NCBI RefSeq assembly: GCF_009882985.1
Contig: NZ_WTUZ01000022.1
Span: forward strand, 843,065 to 907,064
Direction: 5' to 3'
Source of the DNA: Paenibacillus silvestris
GTDB lineage: Bacteria; Bacillota; Bacilli; Paenibacillales; NBRC-103111
Length of the DNA stretch: 64,000 nucleotides
Part shown: positions 34,108 through 42,597 of the stretch, one piece after another
How positions within the stretch are numbered: position 1 is the stretch's first letter
Layout of the letters: each line of letters begins with the position of its first letter
The notes under the pieces: model-generated
The model's input: only the letters and a program-made list of their open reading frames with translations
What the model was told of the DNA's origin: nothing
Databases searched by the model: none
Position numbers and translations under genes: made by a program

Positions 34108-34893
34108 ATGAAATATATTCGGTTATTTCGCGAATTTATGCGTGCGTGCTTGGTGGAGGAGTTCGAGTATCGCGCTAATTTTGCAGCGAATATGCTGTCG
34201 ACGGTGTTTTGGCTGGTGATGGCGATCCTGACCGTGCAGTTATATTTTTATCGGACACAGGAGATTGGTGGTTGGGATTTCTATGAAGTGCTTGTCCTGC
34301 TGGGTATTTTCAATGCGGTGCATGGGTTTATTGAATTTATCTTACAGCCCAATATGTCTCGTCTAGTTAATCATATTCGCAAAGGAACATTGGATTTTGT
34401 ATTGACGAAGCCCGTAGACAGCCAGTTTTATATTAGCTTCAGGCATCTTGTCTTCTGGCGCTTATCTGACGTGGTGCTTGGATTTGGCTTAGTTGCTTAT
34501 GCACTCTGGCAGCTCCACGCTGTACCTAGCTTCGTCGAGCTCCTACAGTTTGCTATTGTGTTTCTGGCGTCTCTAGTCGTCGTTTATTCGCTTTGGATGG
34601 GGATGATGATGTTTTCCTTCTGGGCTGTAAAAGTCGATAATTTATCCTACTTATTCGGCTCATTTTTTGAAACGGCAAGGTTTCCGGTTTCTGTCTACAA
34701 AGGTTTTTTACGGTTTACGTTAACGTATATCTTCCCGATTGCTTTTATTACAACCTTTCCTGCTTCAGCACTTATTGGACGTATTAGTAGCTGGCAGGTC
34801 GCCTCAAGTGTAGGGATTGCCGTCATTTGTCTGACTTTGACACGCATCTTATGGAAGTTTGCGTTGCGGCATTATACAAGTGCAAGCAGTTGA
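34108..34893 (+). CDS. ABC-2 type exporter permease (COG3694-like)
   Basis: 261 residues, about six membrane helices. RKGTLDFVLTKPVDSQFYIS is the counterpart of the G-x-L-x-x-x-L-x-x-P loop in the first permease. Start taken at the ATG at 34108 with GGAGGGGAG upstream; an in-frame ATG at 34069 lies inside the previous gene and lacks a site. The gene ends the transcription unit that begins at pyrD or the alarmone synthetase gene. Confidence 0.87.
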   Translation: MKYIRLFREFMRACLVEEFEYRANFAANMLSTVFWLVMAILTVQLYFYRTQEIGGWDFYEVLVLLGIFNAVHGFIEFILQPNMSRLVNHIRKGTLDFVLTKPVDSQFYISFRHLVFWRLSDVVLGFGLVAYALWQLHAVPSFVELLQFAIVFLASLVVVYSLWMGMMMFSFWAVKVDNLSYLFGSFFETARFPVSVYKGFLRFTLTYIFPIAFITTFPASALIGRISSWQVASSVGIAVICLTLTRILWKFALRHYTSASS

Positions 34894-34911
34894 AATTGTA
34901 TAGGAATAAAG

Positions 34912-34950
34912 AGGACTTCTCCCCTTACGGTGGCAGAGGTCCTTTTTGTT
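34912..34950 (+). terminator. Terminator after ABC-2 exporter
   Basis: AGGAC-T-TCT pairs with AGA-G-GTCCT around a 14-base loop and ends in TTTTTGTTT. Confidence 0.7.
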
Positions 34951-35028
34951 TGGCCTCGGATTCGCCATACATAATTATGAGAGTCGAAGGGAAAACTTCC
35001 CACTAGATGAATTGATTTCAAATAGAGC

Positions 35029-36645
35029 TTGGTGGTGGCGATAATTAAAAATTCTTGGACCAAGACGCTACATCAACTATTCAACCATACAAGAACTCCA
35101 AGCACGCACTCCGAAGAGCAGGATGACCCTCTTGCGCATATAAGTCTTCTAAGCGATAGTTTATTGAATATCGAACAAGTCAAAGCGACTTTTGGAAACA
35201 GTGACGATCTCAAGACAGGTGAAATGTACCTGGAACTGGAGACTAACTACAAAATTGGCTTCGCCTTCCTTGAGCAGATGGTGGACAGAAACCTATTCCA
35301 GGATATTATGAATGGTTTGACTGCAAAATCGTCTGAACTCATGGAAGCCATGGAAACAGGGTTCTATGAACTGCCTGACTTAATGAAAAATATTCTTCAG
35401 ACCTTAGGGGAAGTAAGAACGATCAAGGACTATCAAGAGGTATGCTATCGGATTTTGTCCGGAGAAACTGTGGTTTTTATCGATAGTTATACACAGGTGT
35501 TATCTGTGAATACGGCGGCTGAAGAACAGCGCTCGGTAGAGGAGCCGATGACGCAGTCCGTTGTGAGGGGCCCTCGCGATGGTTTTACGGAGTCGATAGG
35601 CACGAACATTTCACTTATTCGCAAGCGTATCAAAAGTCCGAATTTGTGGCTGGAGAGCATGACAATAGGCAGAGTTACCCAAACAACGGTTTCGATGATG
35701 TATATAAACGGGATTGTGAATGACAAAATTGTAGATGAAGTACGGCAGCGGCTTGAGCGAATTGATATTGACGGCATTCTTGAAAGTGGCAATATCGAGG
35801 AACTTATCCAAGACGAGACGTTCACGCCTTTCCCGACCGTATACAATACGGAGAGGCCTGATGTGATTGCATCTGGCTTGCTAGAGGGCCGCGTAGCCAT
35901 TCTGGTGGATGGAACCCCCTTTGTGCTCGAAGCACCTGTCATCTTCACGCAGTTTTTTCAATCTTCGGAGGACTATTATCAACGAGCTGAATTTGCAACA
36001 CTGATCCGCATATTGCGATATATGTGTTTTTTCATCTCTTTGATGGCGCCTTCCTTCTATATTGCGATGACGACCTTTCACCAAGAACTCGTACCCAGCT
36101 CACTATTATTTAACCTTGCAGCGCAGCGGGAAGGTATCCCTTTTCCTGCTTTTGTCGAAGCCTTATTAATGGAAGTGACGTTTGAGATTCTACGTGAAGC
36201 TGGCGTGCGACTTCCTAAGACGGTGGGACAAGCAGTTTCTATCGTAGGTGCGTTGGTTATTGGGCAGGGTGCTGTGGATGCAGGGCTCGTTTCACCAGCT
36301 ATGGTCATTGTTGTTGCAATTACAGCAATTGCTAACTTTGTTATTCCAGCATTTAGTATGGGGATTCCTATACGCATCATCCGGTTTATTTTAATGGTAT
36401 TTGCAGCTACATTCGGTCTATTCGGGATTACCGTTGGTTTAATCGCGATGGTTCAGCATCTATGTTCGCTTCGTTCATTCGGAGTGCCGTACATGTCTCC
36501 GATGGCTCCGTTCGTAATGGCTGATCAGAAGGATACTATTCTCAGATTGCCGCAATGGAGCTTATTCTCCAGACCTCGATTTATTAGTCAAAAGAACAAT
36601 ATTCGTGAAAATAATGCCCCGACAACTAAACCAAAACGCAAATAA
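35029..36645 (+). CDS. Spore germinant receptor A subunit (GerA family)
   Basis: 538 residues. A hydrophilic N-terminal region of about 300 residues (TGEMYLELETNYKIGFAFLEQMVDRNLFQ, GETVVFIDSYTQVLSVNT, RGPRDGFTESIGTNISLIRKRIKSPNL) precedes a C-terminal membrane domain of about five helices (AFVEALLMEVTFEILREAGVRLP, VSIVGALVIGQGAVDAGLVSP). These are GerA-family hallmarks, and the protein sits in the spore inner membrane. The start is unclear: TTG at 35029 and GTG at 35032 and 35035 are in frame but lack a good upstream site, whereas GGTGGTGG is well placed for an ATT at 35044. First gene of an A-C-D-B operon. Confidence 0.88.
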   Translation: MVVAIIKNSWTKTLHQLFNHTRTPSTHSEEQDDPLAHISLLSDSLLNIEQVKATFGNSDDLKTGEMYLELETNYKIGFAFLEQMVDRNLFQDIMNGLTAKSSELMEAMETGFYELPDLMKNILQTLGEVRTIKDYQEVCYRILSGETVVFIDSYTQVLSVNTAAEEQRSVEEPMTQSVVRGPRDGFTESIGTNISLIRKRIKSPNLWLESMTIGRVTQTTVSMMYINGIVNDKIVDEVRQRLERIDIDGILESGNIEELIQDETFTPFPTVYNTERPDVIASGLLEGRVAILVDGTPFVLEAPVIFTQFFQSSEDYYQRAEFATLIRILRYMCFFISLMAPSFYIAMTTFHQELVPSSLLFNLAAQREGIPFPAFVEALLMEVTFEILREAGVRLPKTVGQAVSIVGALVIGQGAVDAGLVSPAMVIVVAITAIANFVIPAFSMGIPIRIIRFILMVFAATFGLFGITVGLIAMVQHLCSLRSFGVPYMSPMAPFVMADQKDTILRLPQWSLFSRPRFISQKNNIRENNAPTTKPKRK

Positions 36646-36659
36646 AGGGGGAAAAGCCA

Positions 36660-37862
36660 ATGAGAAGGTTAGGTCGTATACTGTGTACACTAAGCTTACT
36701 TGGCCTTGTACTCTCAGGGTGTTGGGATCGGCATGAATTGAATGATTTGGCCATTACAGTTGGTGTGGGATTTGATAAAAGCGGAGATGAATACTTAGTT
36801 ACTGCGCAAATCGTAAATCCCAATGAGGTAGCTTCGAAAAAAGGGGCAGGCTACAGTACGCCTATCACAACCCTTTCAGCGACGGGGATTTCAACATTGG
36901 AAGCGGCAAGGAAATTAACGACTTCTGCTCCTCGTAAATTGTTTGCTTCCCATTTGCGGATTATCGTGATCGGTGAGGAGCTTGCGCGTGAAGGGGTTGC
37001 CAAGGTCTTGGATGGCATCACCAGAGATCATGAAATCCGATCTGATTTCTATATCATCGTTGCCAGAGGTACGACAGCCGCTAAAGTACTACAAATATTA
37101 ACGCCGATTGAGAGGATTCCTGCTAATAAAATGTTCAAGACGTTAGAGACGTCAGAGAAAGCGTGGGCACCAACGGTCAGCGTGCGTATCGATCAGTTCA
37201 TAACAAAGCTTAGTGAACCGACGACTGAATCCGTATTAACAGGAATTCGCATTGAAGGTGATGCAAAGAAAGGAAGCTCGAAGTCATCCCTTGCGGAGAC
37301 AGAACCAATTACGAACTTGCAGTACACGGGGCTCGCACTTTTTAAAGAGGATAAATTGGTTGATTGGTTAAATGAGGAAGAAAGTAAAGGGTATAACTAT
37401 ATCATTGGAAACGTCAAAAGCACGATGGGGCATTTGAGATGTCCAAAAGGCGGAACGATAACGGTAGAAATTGTCCGTGCTAATTCCAAGATCAAAGGAG
37501 CAGTGAAAAATGGGAAGCCTGAAATCAACATCCATGTCATGTTAGAAGATAATATAAGTGAAGTTCAGTGTGATATTGATTTGCTAGACCCGGATACGAT
37601 CCTTGAACTTGAGAAAATTGCGGCCAATTCCCTGAAAAAAGTTATGTATGATTCCATTAAAAAAGCAAAAGAGAATAAAGCGGATATTTTCGGTTTCGGT
37701 GAGGCTATTGAGGATGTAGCTCCAAAAGCATGGAAAAAGCTGGAGCCGGATTGGCCAAATGAATTCGCAGAGCTGCAAGTAAATATCTCCACAGACTTAC
37801 ACATCCGGCGCCTAGGTACAACGAATAACTCCATCATTATGCGCCCCGAAGAGGAGAGATGA
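36660..37862 (+). CDS. Spore germinant receptor C subunit, lipoprotein (GerC family)
   Basis: 400 residues. The lipobox LVLSGCWDRHELNDLA includes the G-C-W-D-x-x-E-[LI]-[ND] signature that is near-universal in Ger(x)C proteins. Three domains follow: 1 (TVGVGFDKSGDEYLVTAQIVNP), 2 with HLRIIVIGEELAREG, and a C-terminal domain ending near residue 390. Lipidation by Lgt anchors it to the spore inner membrane. ATG at 36660 with GGGGG upstream, 14 bases after gerA. Confidence 0.93.
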   Translation: MRRLGRILCTLSLLGLVLSGCWDRHELNDLAITVGVGFDKSGDEYLVTAQIVNPNEVASKKGAGYSTPITTLSATGISTLEAARKLTTSAPRKLFASHLRIIVIGEELAREGVAKVLDGITRDHEIRSDFYIIVARGTTAAKVLQILTPIERIPANKMFKTLETSEKAWAPTVSVRIDQFITKLSEPTTESVLTGIRIEGDAKKGSSKSSLAETEPITNLQYTGLALFKEDKLVDWLNEEESKGYNYIIGNVKSTMGHLRCPKGGTITVEIVRANSKIKGAVKNGKPEINIHVMLEDNISEVQCDIDLLDPDTILELEKIAANSLKKVMYDSIKKAKENKADIFGFGEAIEDVAPKAWKKLEPDWPNEFAELQVNISTDLHIRRLGTTNNSIIMRPEEER

Positions 37863-37863
37863 G

Positions 37864-38097
37864 ATGGGGGTTATCCTTTCAGTTTTGATCATTGCGACTC
37901 TCGCGGGGCTGCTTGAACTCCCGCAGCTGCTACGCAAACAGCTAATTGTCGAAAGCTGGGTATTTTCTTCGCTCTTATTCATAGGATCTGTGCTTTGCAT
38001 TCTGCATTTTGAGAGGGTGAAGCTTCCGAATCCACTGGATTGGATTACGTATATCTATCGACCAATCAGTCAATTTGTTTTTGGCATTCTAAAATAG
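37864..38097 (+). CDS. Putative germinant receptor D subunit, small two-span protein
   Basis: 77 residues with two hydrophobic segments (VILSVLIIATLAGLLELP and SWVFSSLLFIGSVLCIL) and a short basic/aromatic tail. It begins two bases after the GerC stop (GAGATGAGATGG) and ends 11 bases before the GerB start, so it is an integral part of the operon. Small two-helix D subunits are known from some germinant receptor operons in Bacillus; assignment here rests on size, topology and position, as I recall no clear sequence motif. Confidence 0.7.
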   Translation: MGVILSVLIIATLAGLLELPQLLRKQLIVESWVFSSLLFIGSVLCILHFERVKLPNPLDWITYIYRPISQFVFGILK

Positions 38098-38108
38098 AGG
38101 TGATTCAC

Positions 38109-39206
38109 ATGATTGAGAAGGGTAGGATAGGCGTTCATCAGTTTACGATATTGACTGTTCTATTTACGATTGGCAGCGCTATCCTCATCGCTCCTTCGGG
38201 ACTTGCCTATGATGCCAAACAGGATGCTTGGATTGCCGCTATTCTAGGACTTCTAGTAGGCCTGCTGCTCGTTCTCTTATACCTTGCTATTGGTCAACGT
38301 TTTCCTCAGAAAACACTGGCTGAATACTGCGAGGAGTTAATGGGGAAATGGATTGGAAAAGCCATTAGTTTGCTTTATTTCTGCTTTTTCTTCATTTTAG
38401 CTGCGCTGGTGCTTCGTAATTTAGGCGATTTCATTTCAACCCAAGTCCTTGTGGATACACCACTGCAATTTACACATATTTTCTTTTTGGCGATCGTCAT
38501 CTTGGGCATTCGAAACGGGCTAGAAACCTTCACACGCACATCGGAAATATTCCTGCCATGGGTGCTGCTCTTTTTTTTCCTCATGTTCATTCTGCTGCCA
38601 ACGCAAATGAAAACAACCAACATACTTCCAATACTCGGGTATGGCTTCAAACCTGTGGTACGTGCATCCCTTCCATTGATTGGAACCCCTTATTTGGAGC
38701 TTGTTGTCTTGTTAACGATTCTGCCTTTCGTAAATCAAACGCAAAAACTGGGAAAAGCTTTTCTTACTGGGGTTTCCATCGGAGGCAGCTTAATTGTTAT
38801 CATTTCGCTTTTATCAATTCTTGTGTTGGGGGATGATTTGACTTCGGTTCAAATGTATCCTAGCTTCTCATTGGCCAGAAGAATTTCTATTGGCAGCTTC
38901 CTTGAACGACTTGAGGTTGTCATGGCGGGGATTTGGTTTATCACCATTTACTTTAAGCTAACGTTATGCCTGTATGCGTCTGCTGTGACCCTAGGCGCGA
39001 TTTTTAAACTGAGTGAAATCCGGCAGTTATATCTTCCCTTGGGCATGAGCTTAGTTGTACTTTCGGTCATCGCGTACCCGAATTCCGCCTATTTCATTCA
39101 GTTTGCATCTAAAATATGGCTTTTTTACTCGGGAACCTTCGGGCTCATCATCCCTTTATTGCTCTTAGGTCTAGCTATCTTTCGAAAAAAAACCGGAAGC
39201 CATTGA
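38109..39206 (+). CDS. Spore germinant receptor B subunit (GerB family, APC transporter fold)
   Basis: 365 residues with ten predicted membrane helices. The N-terminus IGVHQFTILTVLFTIGSAILIAPS is the conserved first-helix pattern of GerB proteins, related to amino-acid/polyamine transporters. The central NGLETFTRTSEIFLPW is also family-typical. The B subunit is the germinant-binding subunit. ATG at 38109 preceded by AGAGGTGA; the longer frame from 38040 overlaps the D gene and is rejected. It is the last gene of the operon and a terminator follows. The germinant cannot be predicted. Confidence 0.92.
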   Translation: MIEKGRIGVHQFTILTVLFTIGSAILIAPSGLAYDAKQDAWIAAILGLLVGLLLVLLYLAIGQRFPQKTLAEYCEELMGKWIGKAISLLYFCFFFILAALVLRNLGDFISTQVLVDTPLQFTHIFFLAIVILGIRNGLETFTRTSEIFLPWVLLFFFLMFILLPTQMKTTNILPILGYGFKPVVRASLPLIGTPYLELVVLLTILPFVNQTQKLGKAFLTGVSIGGSLIVIISLLSILVLGDDLTSVQMYPSFSLARRISIGSFLERLEVVMAGIWFITIYFKLTLCLYASAVTLGAIFKLSEIRQLYLPLGMSLVVLSVIAYPNSAYFIQFASKIWLFYSGTFGLIIPLLLLGLAIFRKKTGSH

Positions 39207-39207
39207 A

Positions 39208-39236
39208 AAAAAAGCAGCGGAATCCGCTGCTTTTGT
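39208..39236. terminator. Bidirectional terminator between gerB and thioredoxin-like gene
   Basis: AAAAGCAGCGGA and TCCGCTGCTTTT form a near-continuous stem with a tiny loop; A and T runs on both sides serve the convergent genes. Confidence 0.88.
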
Positions 39237-39244
39237 CGTACATA

Positions 39245-39754
39245 TTAGCCTTTATATTTCTGGAAAAAAGCTTTAAACATTTCGGGCGTATTACCACCAG
39301 TAGCGCCAGCTTCAGGAACACCGCCAACAATGCGATCAACTTCCTTGCCATCTTTGTAGTAGATGAGAGTCGGCGTAGAGTCAACTTTGTACTTCTCCCA
39401 ACCGTCTTTGAATTCTTCCAAATTGAATTGTTTGACATCAATGCCAAGCTCTTTTTCAATAGGAACAAGAACAGGAGTCGTGATTTTACAGTGCGGGCAA
39501 GTGGATGCGTAGTAGTACTGGAAAAAAGTTTCTTTGTTTTTCAACCTTTGATCGAGATCTTTAGGTAGAATTAGATTCTGGTAGTTCGGATCGTTCAATT
39601 GTTTCACAGTTTCCGGATTCAGCTTGGATGCCGCTACACCGTAAGGATTACCAGCGTTGGCTTGATCCGATGATTTGGTAGACTGCTGATTAACGAAATA
39701 TAAACCCCCGAATAAAATAACGACAATGCCTAGATAAATAAGCAGCTTCTTCAT
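39245..39754 (-). CDS. Membrane-anchored thioredoxin-like protein (CPHC)
   Basis: 169 residues. One N-terminal membrane helix (LLIYLGIVVILFGGLYFV), a polar linker, then an extracytoplasmic thioredoxin fold with YYASTCPHCKITTP as redox centre and the cis-Pro in VDSTPTLIYY. CPHC is the DsbA-type dipeptide and favours oxidation or isomerisation over reduction. Start at the second Met (39754), seven bases after GAGGTG. It is transcribed alone, convergent with the germination operon. BdbA/StoA-like functions are possible; the partner is unknown. Confidence 0.82.
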   Translation of the reverse strand: MKKLLIYLGIVVILFGGLYFVNQQSTKSSDQANAGNPYGVAASKLNPETVKQLNDPNYQNLILPKDLDQRLKNKETFFQYYYASTCPHCKITTPVLVPIEKELGIDVKQFNLEEFKDGWEKYKVDSTPTLIYYKDGKEVDRIVGGVPEAGATGGNTPEMFKAFFQKYKG

Positions 39755-39900
39755 TTCATGCACCTCATCTTGTGTTGTATACTAACTACTAAATTCGATA
39801 AAAAGTATAGCATATCCTGTGCATATTTTGAAAATAATTGGCTGTTTCGTGACAGTTCAGCTATAATAGCGGAGATAAAAGAGGAAAGAGAAGATGTCAG

Positions 39901-41661
39901 ATGACCAAACAACTACCTCCCTTATTTAGGGATAAAATGATTGATTTATTAGGGGAAGAGGAATTTGAGCTCTTTCTGGCCTCTTACGACCAGCCGAGAT
40001 CATTTGGTTTGAGGGTGAATACAGGTAAAATCACGAAAGCGGATTTTTTGGATAAAAGTCCGTTCGCGTTGGAACCCGTGCCGTGGGCGTCGGAAGGATT
40101 TTACTATGAAGAAGGAGAACGTCCTGGCAAGCATCCGTATTATCATACAGGACTTTATTATATTCAAGAACCAAGCGCTATGGCGCCAGTGGAGCTGCTT
40201 CAGGTGCAGCCTGGCGAAAAAGTGCTCGATTTGTGCGCAGCTCCCGGCGGGAAATCTACTCAAATTGCAGCCAAACTGCAGGGCGAGGGAGTTCTTGTTG
40301 TGAATGACAACCACTCGGACCGGGTGAAGGCGCTAGTTAAAAATTTAGAGCTTTTTGGCGTTCGAAATGCGGTCGTTTTGAATGAGCGGCCAGAGCGGAT
40401 GCTGAATGTGTTTCAAGGTTATTTCGATAAAATATTAATTGATGCGCCTTGTTCGGGCGAAGGGATGTTCCGCAAGGAAGAAGATATGATGCAGCAATGG
40501 GAGCGTCATACGGTACAGGAATTTGCCGACATGCAGAGGGAATTACTTGGACAAGCAGCGCAAATGTTAGCGCCAGGCGGTACAATCGTGTATTCTACCT
40601 GCACGTTTTCTCCAGAGGAGAATGAGGCGCAGATTGCGGAATTTTTGGACAATCATCCAACGTTTGATGTAGTACCGGTTGAGCATTTCGACCATGGACA
40701 GCCGAATTGGCTTCGTGAACCTTGGTGTGAGGAGCATTACTCGGATCGCGCTCGCGAAGCGGTTGCTGGGACTGCGCGGCTTTGGCCTCATCGTTTGCGT
40801 GGTGAGGGGCATTATGTGGCTGTGCTGCGGTGTGGTGATGAGGGTGTTGGTGCGGATGTTGGAGAGATTGTCAGGGTGGATGCTGGTGGTAAAGCGAAGG
40901 CGGACGCTGGAGTGATAGCGATGTCGGATGCTGGAGTGAGAGCGATGTCGGATGCTGGAGTGAGAGCGATGTCGGATGCTGGAGTGATAGTGAAGGCAGA
41001 TGCAGGAGTAAGAGCGATGGCGGATGCTGGAGTGATAGTGAAGGCAGATGCAGGAGTAAGAGCGATGGCGGATGCTGGAATGAGAGCGAAGACCAATGCT
41101 GGAGTGATAGCGAAGGCAGATGCAGGAGCGAAGGCAAGGACGGACGCAGGAGCGGGGCGCAGCGGACGTGATGCGCTGCGTGGGAAGGGCCGCGCGGGGA
41201 CGGAGTCCCGCGTGAGCTTGGAGCCGCTTCAGGCGTTCGAAGACGAGCTGCTGCGCAGCGAGCCTTTCGCCGCTTTGCGGCTCGTCTGTTACGGCGAGCA
41301 CGCGTATGCGTCGCCGGTGGGTTTGCCTGAGCTGCACGGACTGAAAGTCGTGCGGCCTGGCTGGTACATCGGCGCGCTGCACCGCGGCCGATTCGAGCCG
41401 TCCCATGCGCTAGCCATGGGACTGCGCATGCGCGAAGCCAAGCGAGTGCTGAGCTTGGCTTCGCGCGACGAGCGAGCCCTTCGGTACCTGAAGGGCGAGA
41501 CGCTCGAAGTCGCGGAGAGCGAGATTATCCGCGATCCGGAAGTGACCAAGGCAGCCAAAGGCTACTGCCTTGTCTGCATTGACGACCATCCTGTCGGCTG
41601 GGGCAAATGGCTGGACGGGATGCTGAAGAACGAATACCCGCCTGGCTGGAGGTGGACCTAA
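39901..41661 (+). CDS. rsmF: RsmF/NSUN-type rRNA cytosine-C5 methyltransferase with repeat-expanded linker
   Basis: 586 residues. The N-terminal domain and SAM-binding methyltransferase domain (about 1-300) contain LCAAPGGKSTQIAA, DAPCSGEGMFRKEE and the catalytic VYSTCTFSPEENE (two-cysteine RNA m5C chemistry). The C-terminal RNA-binding domain (about 430-586) ends with KGYCLVCIDDHPVGWGKWLDGMLKNEYP, as in YebU/RsmF. Between them, residues 327-414 are eleven imperfect eight-residue repeats of type D-A-G-V-R-A-M-S. The DNA 5' of the repeat is about 47% GC in a sampled line, the DNA 3' of it about 67%. ATG at 39901; the RluB/RsuA-like gene follows after 6 bases. Confidence 0.88.
   Translation: MTKQLPPLFRDKMIDLLGEEEFELFLASYDQPRSFGLRVNTGKITKADFLDKSPFALEPVPWASEGFYYEEGERPGKHPYYHTGLYYIQEPSAMAPVELLQVQPGEKVLDLCAAPGGKSTQIAAKLQGEGVLVVNDNHSDRVKALVKNLELFGVRNAVVLNERPERMLNVFQGYFDKILIDAPCSGEGMFRKEEDMMQQWERHTVQEFADMQRELLGQAAQMLAPGGTIVYSTCTFSPEENEAQIAEFLDNHPTFDVVPVEHFDHGQPNWLREPWCEEHYSDRAREAVAGTARLWPHRLRGEGHYVAVLRCGDEGVGADVGEIVRVDAGGKAKADAGVIAMSDAGVRAMSDAGVRAMSDAGVIVKADAGVRAMADAGVIVKADAGVRAMADAGMRAKTNAGVIAKADAGAKARTDAGAGRSGRDALRGKGRAGTESRVSLEPLQAFEDELLRSEPFAALRLVCYGEHAYASPVGLPELHGLKVVRPGWYIGALHRGRFEPSHALAMGLRMREAKRVLSLASRDERALRYLKGETLEVAESEIIRDPEVTKAAKGYCLVCIDDHPVGWGKWLDGMLKNEYPPGWRWT
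40879..41142 (+). repeat. Tandem 24-bp minisatellite inside rsmF
   Basis: Eleven units of 24 bases, exemplified by GATGCTGGAGTGAGAGCG followed by ATGTCG, with a degenerate twelfth. Units alternate between two sub-types (GTGAGAGCGATG and GTGATAGTGAAG), and units 5-6 and 7-8 form an almost exact 48-bp duplication. The 24-bp period keeps frame, so copy number can vary without breaking the gene. Confidence 0.92.
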
Positions 41662-41667
41662 GCGGTC

Positions 41668-42420
41668 ATGAAACAAACACAACGGCTCGATAAAATACTC
41701 GCCCACGTGGGCATTGGCTCGCGCTCTGAACTCAAGCGCCTTGCGAAAGAAGGCGCAATATATGTGAACGGCGCGAAGGTCAAAGACAGCGGGATGCAAG
41801 TCAATCCCGATAAGGACACCATTATGGTAAACGGGGAAACTGTTCGCTACAGGGAGTTCGTTTACCTGATGATGAATAAACCGCAAGGCGTGGTTTCTGC
41901 AACTGAGGATAATCGTGATCGCACCGTGGTGGATCTTTTGGATGCGGCCTATGCGCCATTCGAAGTTTTCCCGGTGGGCCGGTTAGACAAGGATACCGAA
42001 GGTTTTCTTTTGCTTACCAATGATGGGAAGCTGTCGCACAACCTGCTTTCTCCTCGTAAGCATGTCCCTAAGACTTATTTTGCTAAGGTTGAGTGGGAAG
42101 TTACCGAGAAAGATATTGAGGCATTTTCGCAAGGAGTGACCTTGGATGATGGGTATGAGACGCTCCCGGGTATCTTGAAAATTCTTAGTGTCGGCAACGA
42201 AGCTGGTGGAGTGGTTTCCGAGATTGAATTAACGATCATGGAAGGTAAGTTTCATCAGGTGAAACGGATGTTTCAAGCAGTAGGTAAAAAAGTTGCCTAC
42301 CTTAAGCGCATTTCCATGGGCCCGCTTGCCTTGGATTCAAGCCTAGCATTAGGTGAAGTGAGAGAGTTGACGGATGAGGAGCTTACAGCTCTGAGAAATG
42401 CCCACGACATTCAAAATTAG
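41668..42420 (+). CDS. RsuA/RluB-family 16S/23S pseudouridine synthase
   Basis: 250 residues. N-terminal S4 RNA-binding domain (RLDKILAHVGIGSRSELKRLAKEGAIYVNG), then the synthase domain with the catalytic Asp in VGRLDKDTEGFLLLTNDG and the C-terminal GKFHQVKRMFQAVGKKV. The short form and VYLMMNKPQGVVSA are RsuA-like, implying modification near position 516 of 16S rRNA, though RluB-type targets cannot be excluded. It begins 6 bases after rsmF stops, so two rRNA-modification enzymes are co-transcribed. Confidence 0.9.
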   Translation: MKQTQRLDKILAHVGIGSRSELKRLAKEGAIYVNGAKVKDSGMQVNPDKDTIMVNGETVRYREFVYLMMNKPQGVVSATEDNRDRTVVDLLDAAYAPFEVFPVGRLDKDTEGFLLLTNDGKLSHNLLSPRKHVPKTYFAKVEWEVTEKDIEAFSQGVTLDDGYETLPGILKILSVGNEAGGVVSEIELTIMEGKFHQVKRMFQAVGKKVAYLKRISMGPLALDSSLALGEVRELTDEELTALRNAHDIQN

Positions 42421-42481
42421 ACATTTACAAAAATACTAGTATATGGTATTTTTGGAGTAATACAAACGTTTTGTGCGGAAG

Positions 42482-42540
42482 AACCGCCCATGTCATCGTT
42501 GAGTTTTGTGCATCGCGATGGTAGGGTGGTTTTTTATGTT
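42482..42540 (+). terminator. Terminator after pseudouridine synthase gene
   Basis: AACCGCCC pairs with GGGTGGTT (one G-U), an inner CATCGCGATG lies in the loop, and a T run follows. A smaller stem AAAATAC/GTATTTT precedes it at about 42429-42452. Confidence 0.7.
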
Positions 42541-42597
42541 TTTTTTGTTGTTGTATACCAAATATGTTAGTTGTTAGAAATGAAAGAGAGGTTCATT

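Noticed and set aside
40567..41406. Long minus-strand frame (279 codons) and two further antisense frames through the rsmF repeat
   Set aside because: They are an effect of the 24-bp period, which keeps all frames open; the encoded Ser/His/Ile repeats have no ribosome site and lie opposite a clear gene.
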